Shown: positions 44,984 to 55,953 of the stretch, piece after piece
Numbering within the stretch: position 1 is the stretch's first letter
Layout of the letters: each line of letters opens with the position of its first letter
NCBI RefSeq assembly: GCF_014230145.1
Contig: NZ_JACHVC010000013.1
Span: 496,001 to 560,000, forward strand
DNA from: Pelagicoccus albus
GTDB lineage: Bacteria > Verrucomicrobiota > Verrucomicrobiia > Opitutales > Opitutaceae
Length of the DNA: 64,000 bases
Reading direction: 5' to 3'
The notes under the pieces: model-generated
Databases searched by the model: none
Told to the model about the DNA's origin: nothing
What the model saw: only the letters and a program-made list of their open reading frames with translations
Translations under genes and position numbers: made by a program

Positions 44984-46396
44984 ATGTTTAGAAGCCTACT
45001 CTGTTTACCAATTGCACTACCACTTTGCGGGGTAGTTTTGCTGTCCGGGTGCGCGACAGCCCGAAAAACCTCGGCACCGCCTCCTGAGGAGCTACTTCCA
45101 CTATCTAATTCGTTCAGCGAGCTAGGCCAAAAACAGCAAGAGGAAGCCTGGTGGAATGAGTTTGGCGATCCCCTTCTGGCCCAAAAAATCGAGCAAGCTT
45201 TTCAAACAAACAACTCACTCGAGATTGCCTGGCAAAACCTCTTGCAAGCCAAGGCCGTACTCACTCAGGCCAATTCCGCCAAGTTTCCCTTTCTGAGCCT
45301 TCAAGCCAGCGCAGAGCAGGAAAAAGAGGAAAACGCCCCTAGTGCAGAGAGCTACGGAATAGGTTTGGAAGCATCCTACGAGGTCGACCTCTGGGGAAGG
45401 GTTAGCAATGCAGCCAAGGCTTCGAAATTCGAATTCGAAGCGAGCTACTACGACTATCAAAGCGCGATGCAAAGCCTGGCTGCCCAGGTGGCGATACTAC
45501 ACTTCGGACTCTCAGAATCTCTCAAGCAAAGGGAACTGATTGGCCAGCAACTACAGGCTAATGAGGACGCCCTCAAATCGCTGCAAACTCGATTCGGAGG
45601 CGGCCTAGTTCGCAGCTCCGATATCCTCCGACAGGAACAGCTAGTTGAAAGCAGTAAGGAGCAGCTCATAGAAATCGCTGCCAGTATCGAAGTACAGCAA
45701 AATGCGATGAGCGTACTACTTGGGACCAGCCCACTCGAAAAAGGAAGCGACCGAACCACTTCGAAACTCCCCGAGCTCCCGCCCCTACCCGCGACTGGGG
45801 TTCCTGCGAAACTACTCGAACGGCGTCCCGATGTTCTCGCCGCATTCAACTCACTCTCCGCAGCCAATGCAAATCTAGCCGCTTCGATCGCGGATCGTTA
45901 CCCGAGCTTGAGTCTCGGAGGGAGCCTTGCATCCATCGGAGACTCCCCATCCAGCTTATTTGATACGTGGATACAGAACCTATCAGCTCAAGTTCTAGCG
46001 CCCATATTTGAGGGTGGTGCCCGCAAAGCGGAAACAGAACGCAGCCGCGCCATTCTCGAGAGTCGACTCGCTAATTACCGCCAAACGATGTTGGTGGCCC
46101 TGCAAGAGGTTGAAGACAGCCTAGTTCTGGAGAGATCCTTGTCCGATCGATTACAGAGCAAAAACCGGCAACTGAATCTAGCCGAAAGGTCGTACAAAAT
46201 CCTCCAGACAGAGTACTCTAACGGCGTATCCGAATACCTCGATGTGCTCACTGCTTTGCTCAACGTCCAATCCCTGCAGCGGGATTTGGTAGAATTGCAA
46301 AGAATGGTGCTCGAGCAACGCGTCACTCTATACAGAGCACTTGCCGGTACGATCTCTAATGGTCGCGAGAATTTTGATACAGCCCAAGAAAACTAG
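44984..46396 (+). CDS. RND outer-membrane factor lipoprotein (NodT family), system 2
   Basis: 470 residues with lipobox LSGC (lipidated Cys23). GDPLLAQKIEQAF, SYEVDLWGRVSNAAKASKFE, PAKLLERRPDVLAAFNSLS and ATYRAL-type C-terminal sequence (VTLYRALAG) mark the two OEP repeats of a NodT-type channel. YEVDLWGR is the near-invariant TolC-family turn. Order is again outer-membrane factor, adaptor, pump, with gaps of six and two bases. A 108-bp gap to the SDR gene may hold its own promoter. Confidence 0.92.
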   Translation: MFRSLLCLPIALPLCGVVLLSGCATARKTSAPPPEELLPLSNSFSELGQKQQEEAWWNEFGDPLLAQKIEQAFQTNNSLEIAWQNLLQAKAVLTQANSAKFPFLSLQASAEQEKEENAPSAESYGIGLEASYEVDLWGRVSNAAKASKFEFEASYYDYQSAMQSLAAQVAILHFGLSESLKQRELIGQQLQANEDALKSLQTRFGGGLVRSSDILRQEQLVESSKEQLIEIAASIEVQQNAMSVLLGTSPLEKGSDRTTSKLPELPPLPATGVPAKLLERRPDVLAAFNSLSAANANLAASIADRYPSLSLGGSLASIGDSPSSLFDTWIQNLSAQVLAPIFEGGARKAETERSRAILESRLANYRQTMLVALQEVEDSLVLERSLSDRLQSKNRQLNLAERSYKILQTEYSNGVSEYLDVLTALLNVQSLQRDLVELQRMVLEQRVTLYRALAGTISNGRENFDTAQEN

Positions 46397-46402
46397 TCCA
46401 AC

Positions 46403-47623
46403 ATGACAACATCCAAAAAACCGAGCAACGAGGACTCAAAGCCATTGGGCTGGAAACTAACCGTCGGCATAAGTGTCCTCATCCTACTCGCTACCGCAGC
46501 GATTCTTTTCCTTATCAACACAACCGAGCCCACCGCTCAAAATGTGGCTGCCAGCCGTAGGACACCCATGCTAGTGGAAACCACAAAAGCGGAATTTGGC
46601 ACCTTCGCTCCGCAAATCAACGTCATGGGGAACGTACAAGCCAAAGAGTCGGTTGGATTGCAGGCTAGAGTAACTGGGGAAGTGGTCGAAATATCTTCCC
46701 TGTTCGAAGCAGGCCAGCATGTCAAAAAAGGGGACCATCTTCTTAAGATTGATCCAGCCGATTTCGAAAACGACGTCGCTCGCGCCCAAAGCGCTCTGGA
46801 GCAAGCTCAAGCGAACTTGGAGCTCGAACTCGGGTACCAGAAGGTGGCCGAAATGGATTTGGAACTAGTTGGCGACAATATAGACTGGTCGGACCGCTCC
46901 CTCGCCTTACGCCAGCCTCAGCTTAAGCTGGCTCAAGCCGAAGTAGCCACCGCCGAAGCAGACCTGAAACAAGCCGAACTCCTCCTTCAAAGGACAAACG
47001 TGGTCGCCCCCTTTGACGCCCAGATCTTGAGTCGCGAGGTGTCTATCGGATCGCAAGTCGACAGTGGGACAGAACTCGCTCAGCTTGCGGGAACACAAGC
47101 CTACTGGGTCGTAGCCTCCATTCCTTTGGACAAACTCCAAAACATCAGCTTCCGTACAGATGACGGGAGCGTTGGGTCGAAGGCCACCCTTCGCAATAAA
47201 ACGGCATGGCCGTCGAAGGTGTCGCGTATCGGTTTTGTGGATCAATTCATAGGCTCTCTCGACTCAACCACACGTTTGGCTCGCGTACAAATTCTAGTGG
47301 AAGACCCACTGGCATTGTCGGCCGCTCAAAAAGGCACCCCTCCACTGATAATAGGTTCGCTGCTGGAGGTATCGATCGAAGGAAAACCAATTGAAAACGT
47401 ATACCGGATCGACCGAGCGCATTTACGACAAGACAACACAGTTTGGGTGAAGCAAGAGGGTGTCTTGCGAATAGTCCCAGTCGACATTGCTTTTCTCGAT
47501 TCCAGTAGCGCCTACATCAGCGCTGGCCTCGGTGAAGAGGATGAAATTGTAGCCACTAGCCTCAGCTCAGTGGTCGAAGGCGCAGCTCTGCGGACCGAAG
47601 ACGAACCTCTCACAGTCGAATAA
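46403..47623 (+). CDS. RND periplasmic adaptor (membrane-fusion protein), system 2
   Basis: 406 residues. Unlike system 1 it is anchored by an N-terminal membrane segment (about 21-40) rather than a lipid. [20 protein letters not shown] is the first lipoyl half and [20 protein letters not shown] the second, with a helical hairpin between (about 120-185). The middle SIPLDKLQN region is the beta-barrel. It connects the outer-membrane factor and the pump encoded on either side. Confidence 0.9.
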   Translation: MTTSKKPSNEDSKPLGWKLTVGISVLILLATAAILFLINTTEPTAQNVAASRRTPMLVETTKAEFGTFAPQINVMGNVQAKESVGLQARVTGEVVEISSLFEAGQHVKKGDHLLKIDPADFENDVARAQSALEQAQANLELELGYQKVAEMDLELVGDNIDWSDRSLALRQPQLKLAQAEVATAEADLKQAELLLQRTNVVAPFDAQILSREVSIGSQVDSGTELAQLAGTQAYWVVASIPLDKLQNISFRTDDGSVGSKATLRNKTAWPSKVSRIGFVDQFIGSLDSTTRLARVQILVEDPLALSAAQKGTPPLIIGSLLEVSIEGKPIENVYRIDRAHLRQDNTVWVKQEGVLRIVPVDIAFLDSSSAYISAGLGEEDEIVATSLSSVVEGAALRTEDEPLTVE

Positions 47624-47625
47624 GG

Positions 47626-50600
47626 ATGGAGCCCAAACCCAAAACAGACAACACCCTTTCGGGTGGCGCTATCGCTTGGATGGTTCGCAATCCCGTGGCG
47701 GCAAATCTTTTGATGATCGTTCTCCTGCTAGGTGGAATTTTCACCGCGATCAACATACAGAAGGAGGTCCTGCCTGAATTCCAACTGGACGTCGTTACGG
47801 TCAGCGTCGGCTACCCAGGAGCAGCTCCGGCTGAAGTCGAGCAAGGGATAATTTTGCCGGTCGAGGAAACCGTACGCGGAGTGGATGGAATAAAGGAGAT
47901 CACTTCGGTGGCTCGCGAAGGCTCGGGATCTGTAACCATAGAATTGGTACAGGGAGCTGATCGCATGCAGGTCTTCCAAGACATCGATCAAGCCGTAAAT
48001 CGCATTCGTACCTTCCCTGACGATATCGACGAACCACAGGTAAGCCTCCAATCGAACCAGCGTAGCGTTCTCAATATCGTCATCTATGGTAAAGCCACCC
48101 AATGGTCCTTGCGCAAGATGGCCGAACAATTGCGGGACCAAATGTTGGGCGATCCCCGTATCACTCAAGTCGAGTTACGCAACGCCCCTGATTACGTGAC
48201 GCATGTAGAGATCCCACGTGCCACTTTGCGAACTTACCAGTTAACCTTAGGGGAGGTCGCAGACATTATTTCCAGTTCCAGTTCTGACATTTCAGCCGGG
48301 TCCGTAGAGACTCAGACTGGCGAAATCTTGCTGCGGACAAAAGGGCGGAAACAATGGGCCGAAGAATTCGGAGAAATCGAAATCATTAGCGGCGAGAGTG
48401 GAGCCAGCGTGAAACTAAAGGACATAGCCACTATCACAGATGGTTTCGCCGAAGGTAGTTTTCCGTCACAGTTCAACCAAGAGCTTTCGATTCAAGTTAA
48501 CATATATCGCATCGGCAATCAGTCGCCGCTGGATATCTCCGCCGCCGTTGACGAGATCATGGCAGATTTCGAAACGACCCTTCCCCCGGGCGTGGATTGG
48601 CGAATCGACAGCAACTCTGCCGACGAGTATAAACAACGCTTGTCGCTCCTAATTGAAAACGGAGTGCTCGCTGCCTTCATCGTGTTGGCCATCCTTTCCA
48701 TCTTCTTGGAGATCAGGTTAGCCTTCTGGGTCATGGCTGGTATGACCGTCTCATTCGTCGGAGGTATCATGTTTCTGCCAGTCGCCGATTTGAGTATCAA
48801 CATGGTCTCCATGTTCGCCTTCCTCGTAGTGCTGGGAATTGTGGTGGACGACGCAATCGTGGTAGGAGAAAACATCTATGAGTACCGGCAACAAGGCATG
48901 GATGTAATGACTGCCTCGATACGCGGAGCCAAAGAAATCAGCGGTCCAGTAATCTTTAGCATTCTTACCAATATCGTAGCCTTCATTCCGCTTCTCTTCA
49001 TCCCGGGAGAGACCGGTATGTTTTGGTGGCCCCTTCCCGCAGTCGTTATTATCGTTCTCACGATATCTCTCGTAGAAGCTCTGTTCATCCTTCCAGCTCA
49101 CCTCGCCCACACCAAAGAAGGCGGTCGCACTCGGATAGGAAACAGAATCCACCACCTCCAGCAGAAGGTAGCTCGAAAATTCGACGGCTTCGTCAACAAC
49201 TACTACCGACGCTTTTTAGACGTTTGCCTCCGGGCACGCTACCTGACTCTCGTCGCCACCATCGCCCTATTTGCCATCGTCGGCGGTTACGCGACCAGCG
49301 CCCACATGGGCATGATCAACATGCCTGAAGTTTCTGCCGATGAAATCGAGGCAGGCGTACGCCTACCAGTGGGAGTCACGCCAGATCAGGCTGCTCGCGT
49401 CGCTCGGGAAATAACTGAGTCAACCCAGCGAATGTTCGAAGAGCATAATCTCTACGAGGCGGCAGAAGGCGTTAAGACAAATATCCGTGGAGGTAGCTTC
49501 ATCGACGTGGAAATAGTCATGCGTCCTCCAGAAGAAAGCACTATGACCGCGGCGGAAGTCATTGAACTTTGGAGACAGGAAATCGGAGATATTCCCGGCG
49601 TTCATCAAGTTACTTTCGAGGCGGAGAGCGGTCCGGGCGGTGCTCGCCAGGACATAAGCATCGATCTCAGCCATAATGATATCGACGTCCTCGAACAGGC
49701 GACCTACGCGTTCGTGGAGCGAGCAGAGAGCTTTACCAATACAAGGGACGTCAGCGACAACTACAACAAGGGCAAAAAGCAAATCGACATAAAGCTACGC
49801 CCTGAAGGTCGTGCTCTAGGGCTAACTGAAGACGACCTCGGTGAACAAGTCCGCAACTCATTTTTCGGTGCACTAGCGACGCGACAATTAAGAGGAACCA
49901 ACGAGATCGAAGTTCGCGTTAAGCTCCCGCTCGAGGAACGGAAGGACATCCACAACTTCGAAGATCTCGTCATTCGCACGCCTAACGGCACAGAAGTGCC
50001 GCTCCTCGACGTGGCCGATATCAGCTACGGGGAGGCCTTCACCTCCATCAATCGACGCGACGGCCGACGTGTCGTATCTGTATCCATGGACGTGGAACCC
50101 AAACGCACGCTTGGACAAGTCATTACCGCTTTCGAAACAGAGGTGCTGCCGGAGCTTCGAGCCGACTACCCTGGCTTGACTTGGACCTTCGAGGGAAGCC
50201 AAGCAGACATGAGAGAGTCTACCCAGGTCCTCTACGGTGGACTCGGCCTCGCCATCTTCGTCATCTACGCCCTCCTCGCTGTAGCCTTCGGCAGCTATAT
50301 CCAGCCGCTCATCGTTCTGGTGGCCATCCCCTTCGGAGCCATTGGAGCGATCATCGGACACATGATTCTTGGATACGATTTGTCGCTAATCAGTCTGATG
50401 GGGATGATCGCGCTCTCAGGCGTCGTGGTAAACGACTCACTGATCATGGTGGATTTTGCCAATCGGCAGAGGAAGAAGACATCCACCTTCGATGCCATTC
50501 ACCAAGCCGGACTACGACGCTTCCGCCCGATCATGCTCACGACCTTGACGACCGCCTGTGGCCTGATCCCCATCATCTCGGAAAGCTCGATGCAAGCTCA

Positions 50601-50739
50601 GTACCTGATCCCAATGGCAATCTCGCTCGGTTTCGGAATCGTATTCACCACCGGGATCATTTTAGTACTCGTCCCCTGCTTGTACTTAACCTTTGAGGAC
50701 ATTAAAGATATGTTCCGTAAATCGCCGACCGCGAGTTAA
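47626..50739 (+). CDS. RND efflux transporter, inner-membrane subunit (system 2)
   Basis: 1037 residues with twelve membrane segments. TM4 has the standard Asp-Asp proton relay in [37 protein letters not shown] at the start of the porter domain and [20 protein letters not shown] in the second half are typical HAE-type blocks. Unlike system 1 the relay is intact, so the two pumps are from different branches. It ends a run that begins with the siderophore-interacting protein. It may export a siderophore, its breakdown product or an aromatic compound; that is inference. It converges on the RidA gene with 20 bp between. Confidence 0.92.
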   Translation: MEPKPKTDNTLSGGAIAWMVRNPVAANLLMIVLLLGGIFTAINIQKEVLPEFQLDVVTVSVGYPGAAPAEVEQGIILPVEETVRGVDGIKEITSVAREGSGSVTIELVQGADRMQVFQDIDQAVNRIRTFPDDIDEPQVSLQSNQRSVLNIVIYGKATQWSLRKMAEQLRDQMLGDPRITQVELRNAPDYVTHVEIPRATLRTYQLTLGEVADIISSSSSDISAGSVETQTGEILLRTKGRKQWAEEFGEIEIISGESGASVKLKDIATITDGFAEGSFPSQFNQELSIQVNIYRIGNQSPLDISAAVDEIMADFETTLPPGVDWRIDSNSADEYKQRLSLLIENGVLAAFIVLAILSIFLEIRLAFWVMAGMTVSFVGGIMFLPVADLSINMVSMFAFLVVLGIVVDDAIVVGENIYEYRQQGMDVMTASIRGAKEISGPVIFSILTNIVAFIPLLFIPGETGMFWWPLPAVVIIVLTISLVEALFILPAHLAHTKEGGRTRIGNRIHHLQQKVARKFDGFVNNYYRRFLDVCLRARYLTLVATIALFAIVGGYATSAHMGMINMPEVSADEIEAGVRLPVGVTPDQAARVAREITESTQRMFEEHNLYEAAEGVKTNIRGGSFIDVEIVMRPPEESTMTAAEVIELWRQEIGDIPGVHQVTFEAESGPGGARQDISIDLSHNDIDVLEQATYAFVERAESFTNTRDVSDNYNKGKKQIDIKLRPEGRALGLTEDDLGEQVRNSFFGALATRQLRGTNEIEVRVKLPLEERKDIHNFEDLVIRTPNGTEVPLLDVADISYGEAFTSINRRDGRRVVSVSMDVEPKRTLGQVITAFETEVLPELRADYPGLTWTFEGSQADMRESTQVLYGGLGLAIFVIYALLAVAFGSYIQPLIVLVAIPFGAIGAIIGHMILGYDLSLISLMGMIALSGVVVNDSLIMVDFANRQRKKTSTFDAIHQAGLRRFRPIMLTTLTTACGLIPIISESSMQAQYLIPMAISLGFGIVFTTGIILVLVPCLYLTFEDIKDMFRKSPTAS

Positions 50740-50759
50740 GGCTGCACCATAAGAGCTAT

Positions 50760-51224
50760 TTAATCGTCCACATGGACCACGAGCTGGATTTCGACTGTCG
50801 CGTTTTTGGGTAATCCCGCAACCGCAACCGCGGCTCGAGCGTGCATGCCTTTTTCTCCTAGCAACTCGATAAATAGATCACTCGCCCCGTTTATAACGAG
50901 CGGACTGCTGTCAAATCCAGACACCGCATTCACGTATCCGGACATGTATACGATCTCTCGCAATTTATCGAAATCTCCCACCGCTCCCTTGATTGCCGCC
51001 AAGGCGTTCAAGGCACAAACCTTAGCTGCTTCATAGCCAGATTCGATGGTCTGGTCGCTGCCCACTTGCCCCTCATGACTGAGTACGCCATTTTGGATAC
51101 AGATCACTCCGGCAAGGTATACTAAGTTACCCACCTTCTTGTGAGGAACATAATTCCCTCCCGGCGAGGGCGGTTCTGGTAGGGTCAAACCCATTTCTTC
51201 TAGTTTTTCTTCAATCAAGCTCAT
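50760..51224 (-). CDS. RidA/YjgF/UK114-family protein
   Basis: 154 residues, a little longer than the 130 of classical RidA. GNLVYLAGVICIQNG, GYEAAKVCALNALAAIK and the C-terminal HARAAVAVAGLPKNATVEIQ carry the family pattern. The Arg in HARAAVA matches the substrate-binding Arg of RidA, and the Glu in VEIQ its catalytic partner. RidA proteins speed hydrolysis of reactive enamines/imines to ketones and ammonia. Several catabolic clusters for nitrogen heterocycles carry a paralogue. It follows the amidohydrolase gene by 71 bp on the same strand. Confidence 0.85.
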   Translation of the reverse strand: MSLIEEKLEEMGLTLPEPPSPGGNYVPHKKVGNLVYLAGVICIQNGVLSHEGQVGSDQTIESGYEAAKVCALNALAAIKGAVGDFDKLREIVYMSGYVNAVSGFDSSPLVINGASDLFIELLGEKGMHARAAVAVAGLPKNATVEIQLVVHVDD

Positions 51225-51295
51225 CGTGTTCTCTATCAGATTCTAAACTGTCCTCAAATTGGCGTTACGACTTTATATTGTAGCTCAATACGCTC

Positions 51296-52534
51296 TTAGG
51301 AATAAGACTCGAACGCAGCATTCCGGTACAATACCTTCCCTTCTCGTACTGTCAAAACTACGTCCTCAGGATAAAGTCGGGTTACTAAACTGGCGACCAA
51401 GTTTCGGGTGTAAGCGATACGAGGATTCCTAAAATCCACTACAAAAAAGTCTGCCGTTTTTCCCTCCCCGATACCTACCTCTCCGATACCCGGAAGTACA
51501 TGGCTAAGGTTCGTCGTCGCCATTTTCAGGATACTCGTAGAACTCGGACCTCTTGCATCGCCGAATTGGCTCTTCGCCAGCTTGTAGGTAAAATCGAGTT
51601 CCGCCAGCATGTTTGGCGCATTGAGCATTACGTTGTCTGTGCCGAGCAGCAGCGGGACTCCGGCTTTCATCAGTTTGGCGACAGGCGGTAGCGGAAGGCC
51701 CAGATTCGCGTTGGCTCGAGGATTAAGCACCGCAACCTTTCCGGAACTCGCGAGCAACTCTATCTCCTCGTCGTTTGCTACCGTCAAATGCACTATCAAA
51801 TGCGGGTCATACAACTCTATCGCCCTCTGAAGATCGCCCTTACCGGCAATTTCCAAACTGCGATTTCGATAGCCTTCATTTTCAAGACAATGGATTGCTC
51901 GCAGTTTCCCCTTCCGCTTTGTAGCCCATTGTATCCACTTCCAAGCGACACTGGTCAGATCGTTCATGGTGCTTTCGCTAAACCCATCTGCTACATCTAG
52001 CATTCGCTCGAATTCGGATTGAACCTCCTCTCTTAGAGCTGCCTGATCCTCAAGTAATTGCTCCTCCGTAAGAGGCGAATCTTGGAATTGCGACAGGATG
52101 AGCGACTTAATCCCAGCTGCTGCAGATGCCTTTTTCAGAAGTTTCGCGCCCTCTACGCCCTGCTCTCGAAAATCGATATGCATGGTAGTGCCGGTCCGAA
52201 CCATAAACGACAATTGCTCGACCAAATGCGGCAATTGAACCGCTTCGCTCATCTTGCCAAGCTCACGATACTTGTATCCATGAGGCCGAAAAAAGCCCTC
52301 TTCCAGCGTCAAACCATCCGTGCCATCTTGCAGTGGCGAGTCGCCGACATGGGTATGAGCGTTGCATAGCCCAGGGACGAGCACCAGCCCGCAGCCAGCA
52401 ACCTCAGATACGGGTCGCACAGGCTGAATCTCGCTAAAAACCCCCTTCTCGACTACTATTTTTTCGCAAAGAAACGGCTGTAGTTCAGTTCCCAGCAATG
52501 CCACGGCATCCCGGAAAACCATCGCTTCAATCAT
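51296..52534 (-). CDS. Amidohydrolase (chlorohydrolase/deaminase type)
   Basis: 412 residues. VPGLCNAHTHVGD holds the HxH metal pair, HCLENEG and HLTVAND the next two histidines, and LLGTDNVMLN the metal-binding Asp. This is the amidohydrolase-superfamily pattern of the TrzN/AtzA/guanine deaminase branch, acting on ring amino groups of purines, pyrimidines or triazines. Most relatives open with a leader beta-sandwich domain that is present here (about 1-55 and the last 50). The start overlaps the DUF2165 stop by ATGA, which supports this start and co-translation. Substrate cannot be fixed by sequence; a heterocyclic amine is most likely. Confidence 0.82.
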   Translation of the reverse strand: MIEAMVFRDAVALLGTELQPFLCEKIVVEKGVFSEIQPVRPVSEVAGCGLVLVPGLCNAHTHVGDSPLQDGTDGLTLEEGFFRPHGYKYRELGKMSEAVQLPHLVEQLSFMVRTGTTMHIDFREQGVEGAKLLKKASAAAGIKSLILSQFQDSPLTEEQLLEDQAALREEVQSEFERMLDVADGFSESTMNDLTSVAWKWIQWATKRKGKLRAIHCLENEGYRNRSLEIAGKGDLQRAIELYDPHLIVHLTVANDEEIELLASSGKVAVLNPRANANLGLPLPPVAKLMKAGVPLLLGTDNVMLNAPNMLAELDFTYKLAKSQFGDARGPSSTSILKMATTNLSHVLPGIGEVGIGEGKTADFFVVDFRNPRIAYTRNLVASLVTRLYPEDVVLTVREGKVLYRNAAFESYS

Positions 52535-53028
52535 GACTCCAACTCGCTGTCCTTAGAAATCAGGAAAAGCAGCGAGATTCCCATTGTGAGAAACATACGC
52601 GTCGCGGCGTCCTGTCCGTTGAAGGAGTTGGATTGCCACATCAGGAACCACTCCGCTCCCACTACGAGGAAGGCCAAGTACCACTGCAGCATGCTCACAG
52701 TCAGTCCCAAAACAGCTAGCCCTTTGGCCTTGTTGAATTCCGCAGCGCTCTTGCCACGGGCTTTGTATAGGCGAAGGACACCCATCCCGAGAATCACCAT
52801 GGAAACGAACTCCCAGCAAATAATCGTGGCGTAGAAAACATGATAGACCCAAGGTGAATCAATTGAACGCCACATAGCCCCATTCCCTTCGAAAGTTGTA
52901 TCCATCTTGAGGACACCTTCCACAAAGGCGTAATTGGATCCGTAGTCGGTGATGTTGTTAAATACAACGAGAAGCAGAAACGGAACAGAAGCGGCAGTCA
53001 GGGCAATTTTACAAAGGCGAATCGGCAT
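52531..53028 (-). CDS. DUF2165 family membrane protein
   Basis: 165 residues, four membrane segments (about 7-25, 60-85, 103-125, 142-158). The ATG at 53028 is used; a GTG two codons upstream also exists. The pattern NNITDYGSNYAFVEGVLKMD and SPWVYHVFYATIICWE fits the DUF2165 family of small inner-membrane proteins of unknown function. It precedes and overlaps an amidohydrolase gene, so it may supply a transport or scaffold function for the same pathway. The start overlaps the start of the opposite-strand phosphoesterase gene by two bases. Confidence 0.75.
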   Translation of the reverse strand: MPIRLCKIALTAASVPFLLLVVFNNITDYGSNYAFVEGVLKMDTTFEGNGAMWRSIDSPWVYHVFYATIICWEFVSMVILGMGVLRLYKARGKSAAEFNKAKGLAVLGLTVSMLQWYLAFLVVGAEWFLMWQSNSFNGQDAATRMFLTMGISLLFLISKDSELES

Positions 53029-54658
53029 GGCCACCCATCAGCAAGATTTCGGCCAACAGAACTACGGCACCCATTTTGCTTTGCCGCTAGAGATGCCTTG
53101 GATTTGCAGAGAAACTCCCCACAGAAATTATCTCCGCATTTGGTTACCCAGCTCGGATGGGGTCACCTTGCCCCCAAAGCCTGAGGCGTCTCAAACAACA
53201 CTCTCCGTGTTCTACTTTTCGGACGCCCACGGTAAGCACTTATCGCTTTCAGATCCTGAAGCCTGTCGACTCGCCTCCCTCGCCAAATTCAGGGAATCAG
53301 AGGCTGGAGATTCGCTACTTTTAAATGGAGGGGATGACTTTGGAGGCGGAGAACCATGGGATCTTTTTATGGAAAAAGAGGGCCCCGTTCCGAATCCCTT
53401 GTACGAATACCTCAACGCCTATGGAGTAGATGCGATCTGCCCGGGCAACCATGATTTGGACTGGGGGATAGAAAGCCTAGTTGAAAAAGCGCCTCGCGAC
53501 TTTCCCCTCTTCATTGCGAGCAATCTAACAACTTCCTCCCCGCTCAATCGCGTGACTCACGACATCGTCCTCTTCGATTTTTTGGACAAACGGGTCGCAG
53601 TCTTGGGCCTCGCGAACACGAACCACATTCCAGATCCGTATTCCGACTTTGTAGATCCGGCCAAGGCACTTGGTAATCGTATAGCAGATGCTCAATCTCT
53701 AGCGAACATCGTGGTTGTCCTTTCGCATAACGGAACCACTTACGACAAAGCTTTGCTCGACCAGCTTCCGCCGGGCGTGCTGCTCTGCGGAGCCCATACC
53801 CATCAATTGATTCCATCCATCGAAAAGTCTCCACAGACTACCAACTACATACAAGCGGGATTGGGGCTAAGCGTCTACAACAAGGCAGTTTGGAGCGTGT
53901 CGAATCGATGGACTTGCTCCACAATACCAATCTCCAAGTTTCAGACTTCCACTATCTCTCAAGCCGAAACGAACATGGTAGCCGCTGCCAATCAGCTGAT
54001 ACTCGCAGCTGGCGAAATCGACGTGCAGGTAGAGAAACTACAGGAAGAGGATCCCTGGACAGACCGGTACCGCGGCCAATCAAGCACATTGAACTGGGTT
54101 TGCGATCAGATCTCCGCCTCCCTTCCGCCAGCACGTGACAATGCAAGGCTGATCGCGATCGGCTGCGCATTCATGGGAAACCGCAGGCTTAATGGAAGCT
54201 TAAGCAAAGCAGAATGGTATCAACTATTCCCCTACGGCGACCAACTTTACAAGGCGACCATTCCATGGTGTTTGCTGCCAAGGATCTTGGAATTAAATAC
54301 CAGGCGGGTCCTGGAGCCTCCGGGATACCGGGATGATATTGGAATTCTACACTTCGACGGAAAGCTCTCTTACGAGGTCGAGCTCAGCCAGGATTCTCCG
54401 AAGCTCATGAGGGCCGCCTACAAAGACATGGACTTCCACCCCAACCAGTTCGACACACTCGAACTCTACACCCACAGCTACGTGGCCTCCGGAGCGGGCG
54501 GATATTCAAATCTCTTCCAATCCGCAGGCCTAGACTTTCCTAGCTTCAAAGTAGCAGGACCTTCGATTCGAGAAACCCTCTGGAAACAAGCCAAAGAACA
54601 CGGAGTTCAAATTCCACCTAGCTCGCAGAAACGCTTCACGTTCCTGTCGACCGACTAG
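53027..54658 (+). CDS. 5'-nucleotidase/metallophosphoesterase family protein, cytoplasmic
   Basis: 543 residues from the ATG at 53027. A later ATG at 53093 is possible and would avoid the overlap with the divergent gene. The metallophosphoesterase domain has the metal ligands in order: YFSDAHG, LNGGDDFGG, CPGNHDLDW, VLSHNG and GAHTH. The C-terminal nucleotidase domain (about 330-530) includes RLIAIGCAFMGN and LFPYGDQLYKATIP. Most 5'-nucleotidases of this family are exported; here no signal peptide is visible, so the enzyme appears cytoplasmic. It could release a nucleobase precursor for the amidohydrolases on either side. Its stop overlaps the stop of the convergent amidohydrolase. Confidence 0.82.
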   Translation: MATHQQDFGQQNYGTHFALPLEMPWICRETPHRNYLRIWLPSSDGVTLPPKPEASQTTLSVFYFSDAHGKHLSLSDPEACRLASLAKFRESEAGDSLLLNGGDDFGGGEPWDLFMEKEGPVPNPLYEYLNAYGVDAICPGNHDLDWGIESLVEKAPRDFPLFIASNLTTSSPLNRVTHDIVLFDFLDKRVAVLGLANTNHIPDPYSDFVDPAKALGNRIADAQSLANIVVVLSHNGTTYDKALLDQLPPGVLLCGAHTHQLIPSIEKSPQTTNYIQAGLGLSVYNKAVWSVSNRWTCSTIPISKFQTSTISQAETNMVAAANQLILAAGEIDVQVEKLQEEDPWTDRYRGQSSTLNWVCDQISASLPPARDNARLIAIGCAFMGNRRLNGSLSKAEWYQLFPYGDQLYKATIPWCLLPRILELNTRRVLEPPGYRDDIGILHFDGKLSYEVELSQDSPKLMRAAYKDMDFHPNQFDTLELYTHSYVASGAGGYSNLFQSAGLDFPSFKVAGPSIRETLWKQAKEHGVQIPPSSQKRFTFLSTD

Positions 54659-55953
54659 ACGAGTTTCCGATATGGCGGAATTTCTAAAGACTTAAAGCTC
54701 CCTTCCAAGAACAGCTGCCGGTCGATTCGAGGTCGGCTTAGCAACTGGCTTAGACTACTAGCAGCGAATTTTACGAAACGTGCAGGAGCCCCCGGTGCAA
54801 TTCTTCCAAAACCTTTTTCTCCCAAATCCATCAGCGAAGCCGCTTGCGATGTCACCACCGTCGTTGATTCCTGCAAGCGACGATCTAGGTGGCCGATGCG
54901 AACCGACTCGCGGTAGACTTCCAGCATATCGAAATCGCCAAACGCATAAAATGCATCCCGCACATTGTCGCTGGCGCAAGCGAAAGGGACCCCTCGTTCC
55001 ATGAATTCATGCGCTAAAGTAATCCCTCTCCAATACGGAGTTTGGATAGTATCACCGACTCCTCTGCGATCCTGCAGATACAAGTTGCACATGGGCAAGG
55101 AAACGATTTTCAGTCCCGCTTCTTTCACCAGTTCGAGCGTCTCTTTTTGCTTTTCGATCGGCCTAACGGCAAGACTGCAACAGTGTCCGCACACGACTGT
55201 ATTTGTGAATTCATTACGTATAACAGCACGAGCGACCGCTGACAGACAGTCCGCATCTGGATTGCCGCTTTCGTCTACGTGCAAGTCCAATCCGACACCC
55301 CTTTCTTTCGCGAATCCCAAGAGGCGATCAAGTTGCGAATCAAGTTCAGGGTTCATGAGCGGCATGCCACCCAAGGCATTGGCTCCGTATCGAATGGGAA
55401 GGTCTGCAAGAGCCTCGCCCTTATCCGTTGCGTAGTCGTCGACTCGACAAAGGCTTACCATCTGCAAATCGACCTTTCCTTTCCAGTCTTCTCGTAGCTG
55501 ACTGAGGGCTTTGTAACTGCGTTCCGCCCAATCCAAGCCCGTATCCACGTGCGTGCGAAGCGCCACAGTTCCATAGGCATAGGCGCACTCGAGCGAGTAG
55601 TTCGCGCGTGCATAGACATCTTCCTCAGTCCAATGAACTTTGTCCTTAAACAAGTTCTTGAGCGCTTCATCGAAAGTACCGGATCGGTTAGGAGCCCGCT
55701 CCCAACTGTGAGCCTTGTCCAAATGTGTGTGAGCGTCCAAGAACCCCGGAAACAGAAGCTGGTCGCTAACGTCTAGGCAACCTTCTTCGGGCTTCTCATC
55801 GTGTTGCGAAATGGACTTCACCGTATCGCCCTCAAGCACAATTTTCACGACACTTAATCCTTCCGCATCTTCTCGTAATTCGAGCTTTTCTGGAAGCAGG
55901 CATCGAGGCGCTTTCGCGATTAAAGTAGCATTCGGCTGATCGTCCAATGTCAT
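54655..55953 (-). CDS. Cytosine-deaminase-like amidohydrolase
   Basis: 432 residues from MTLDDQPNAT. The frame stays open for 65 more codons to an ATG at 56148, but family members (about 430 residues) begin here, and the extra part lacks recognisable domain features. Motifs: FLDAHTHLDKAH (HxH ligands and Lys), THVD, LDLHVDESG (His-Asp-Glu), VVCGHCCSL and CASDNVRD. These are the CodA-type active-site blocks including the Glu and Asp used for deamination of cytosine, isocytosine or related pyrimidines. It runs toward the nucleotidase gene. Its substrate is likely a nitrogen heterocycle; cytosine itself is not certain. Confidence 0.78.
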   Translation of the reverse strand: MTLDDQPNATLIAKAPRCLLPEKLELREDAEGLSVVKIVLEGDTVKSISQHDEKPEEGCLDVSDQLLFPGFLDAHTHLDKAHSWERAPNRSGTFDEALKNLFKDKVHWTEEDVYARANYSLECAYAYGTVALRTHVDTGLDWAERSYKALSQLREDWKGKVDLQMVSLCRVDDYATDKGEALADLPIRYGANALGGMPLMNPELDSQLDRLLGFAKERGVGLDLHVDESGNPDADCLSAVARAVIRNEFTNTVVCGHCCSLAVRPIEKQKETLELVKEAGLKIVSLPMCNLYLQDRRGVGDTIQTPYWRGITLAHEFMERGVPFACASDNVRDAFYAFGDFDMLEVYRESVRIGHLDRRLQESTTVVTSQAASLMDLGEKGFGRIAPGAPARFVKFAASSLSQLLSRPRIDRQLFLEGSFKSLEIPPYRKLV

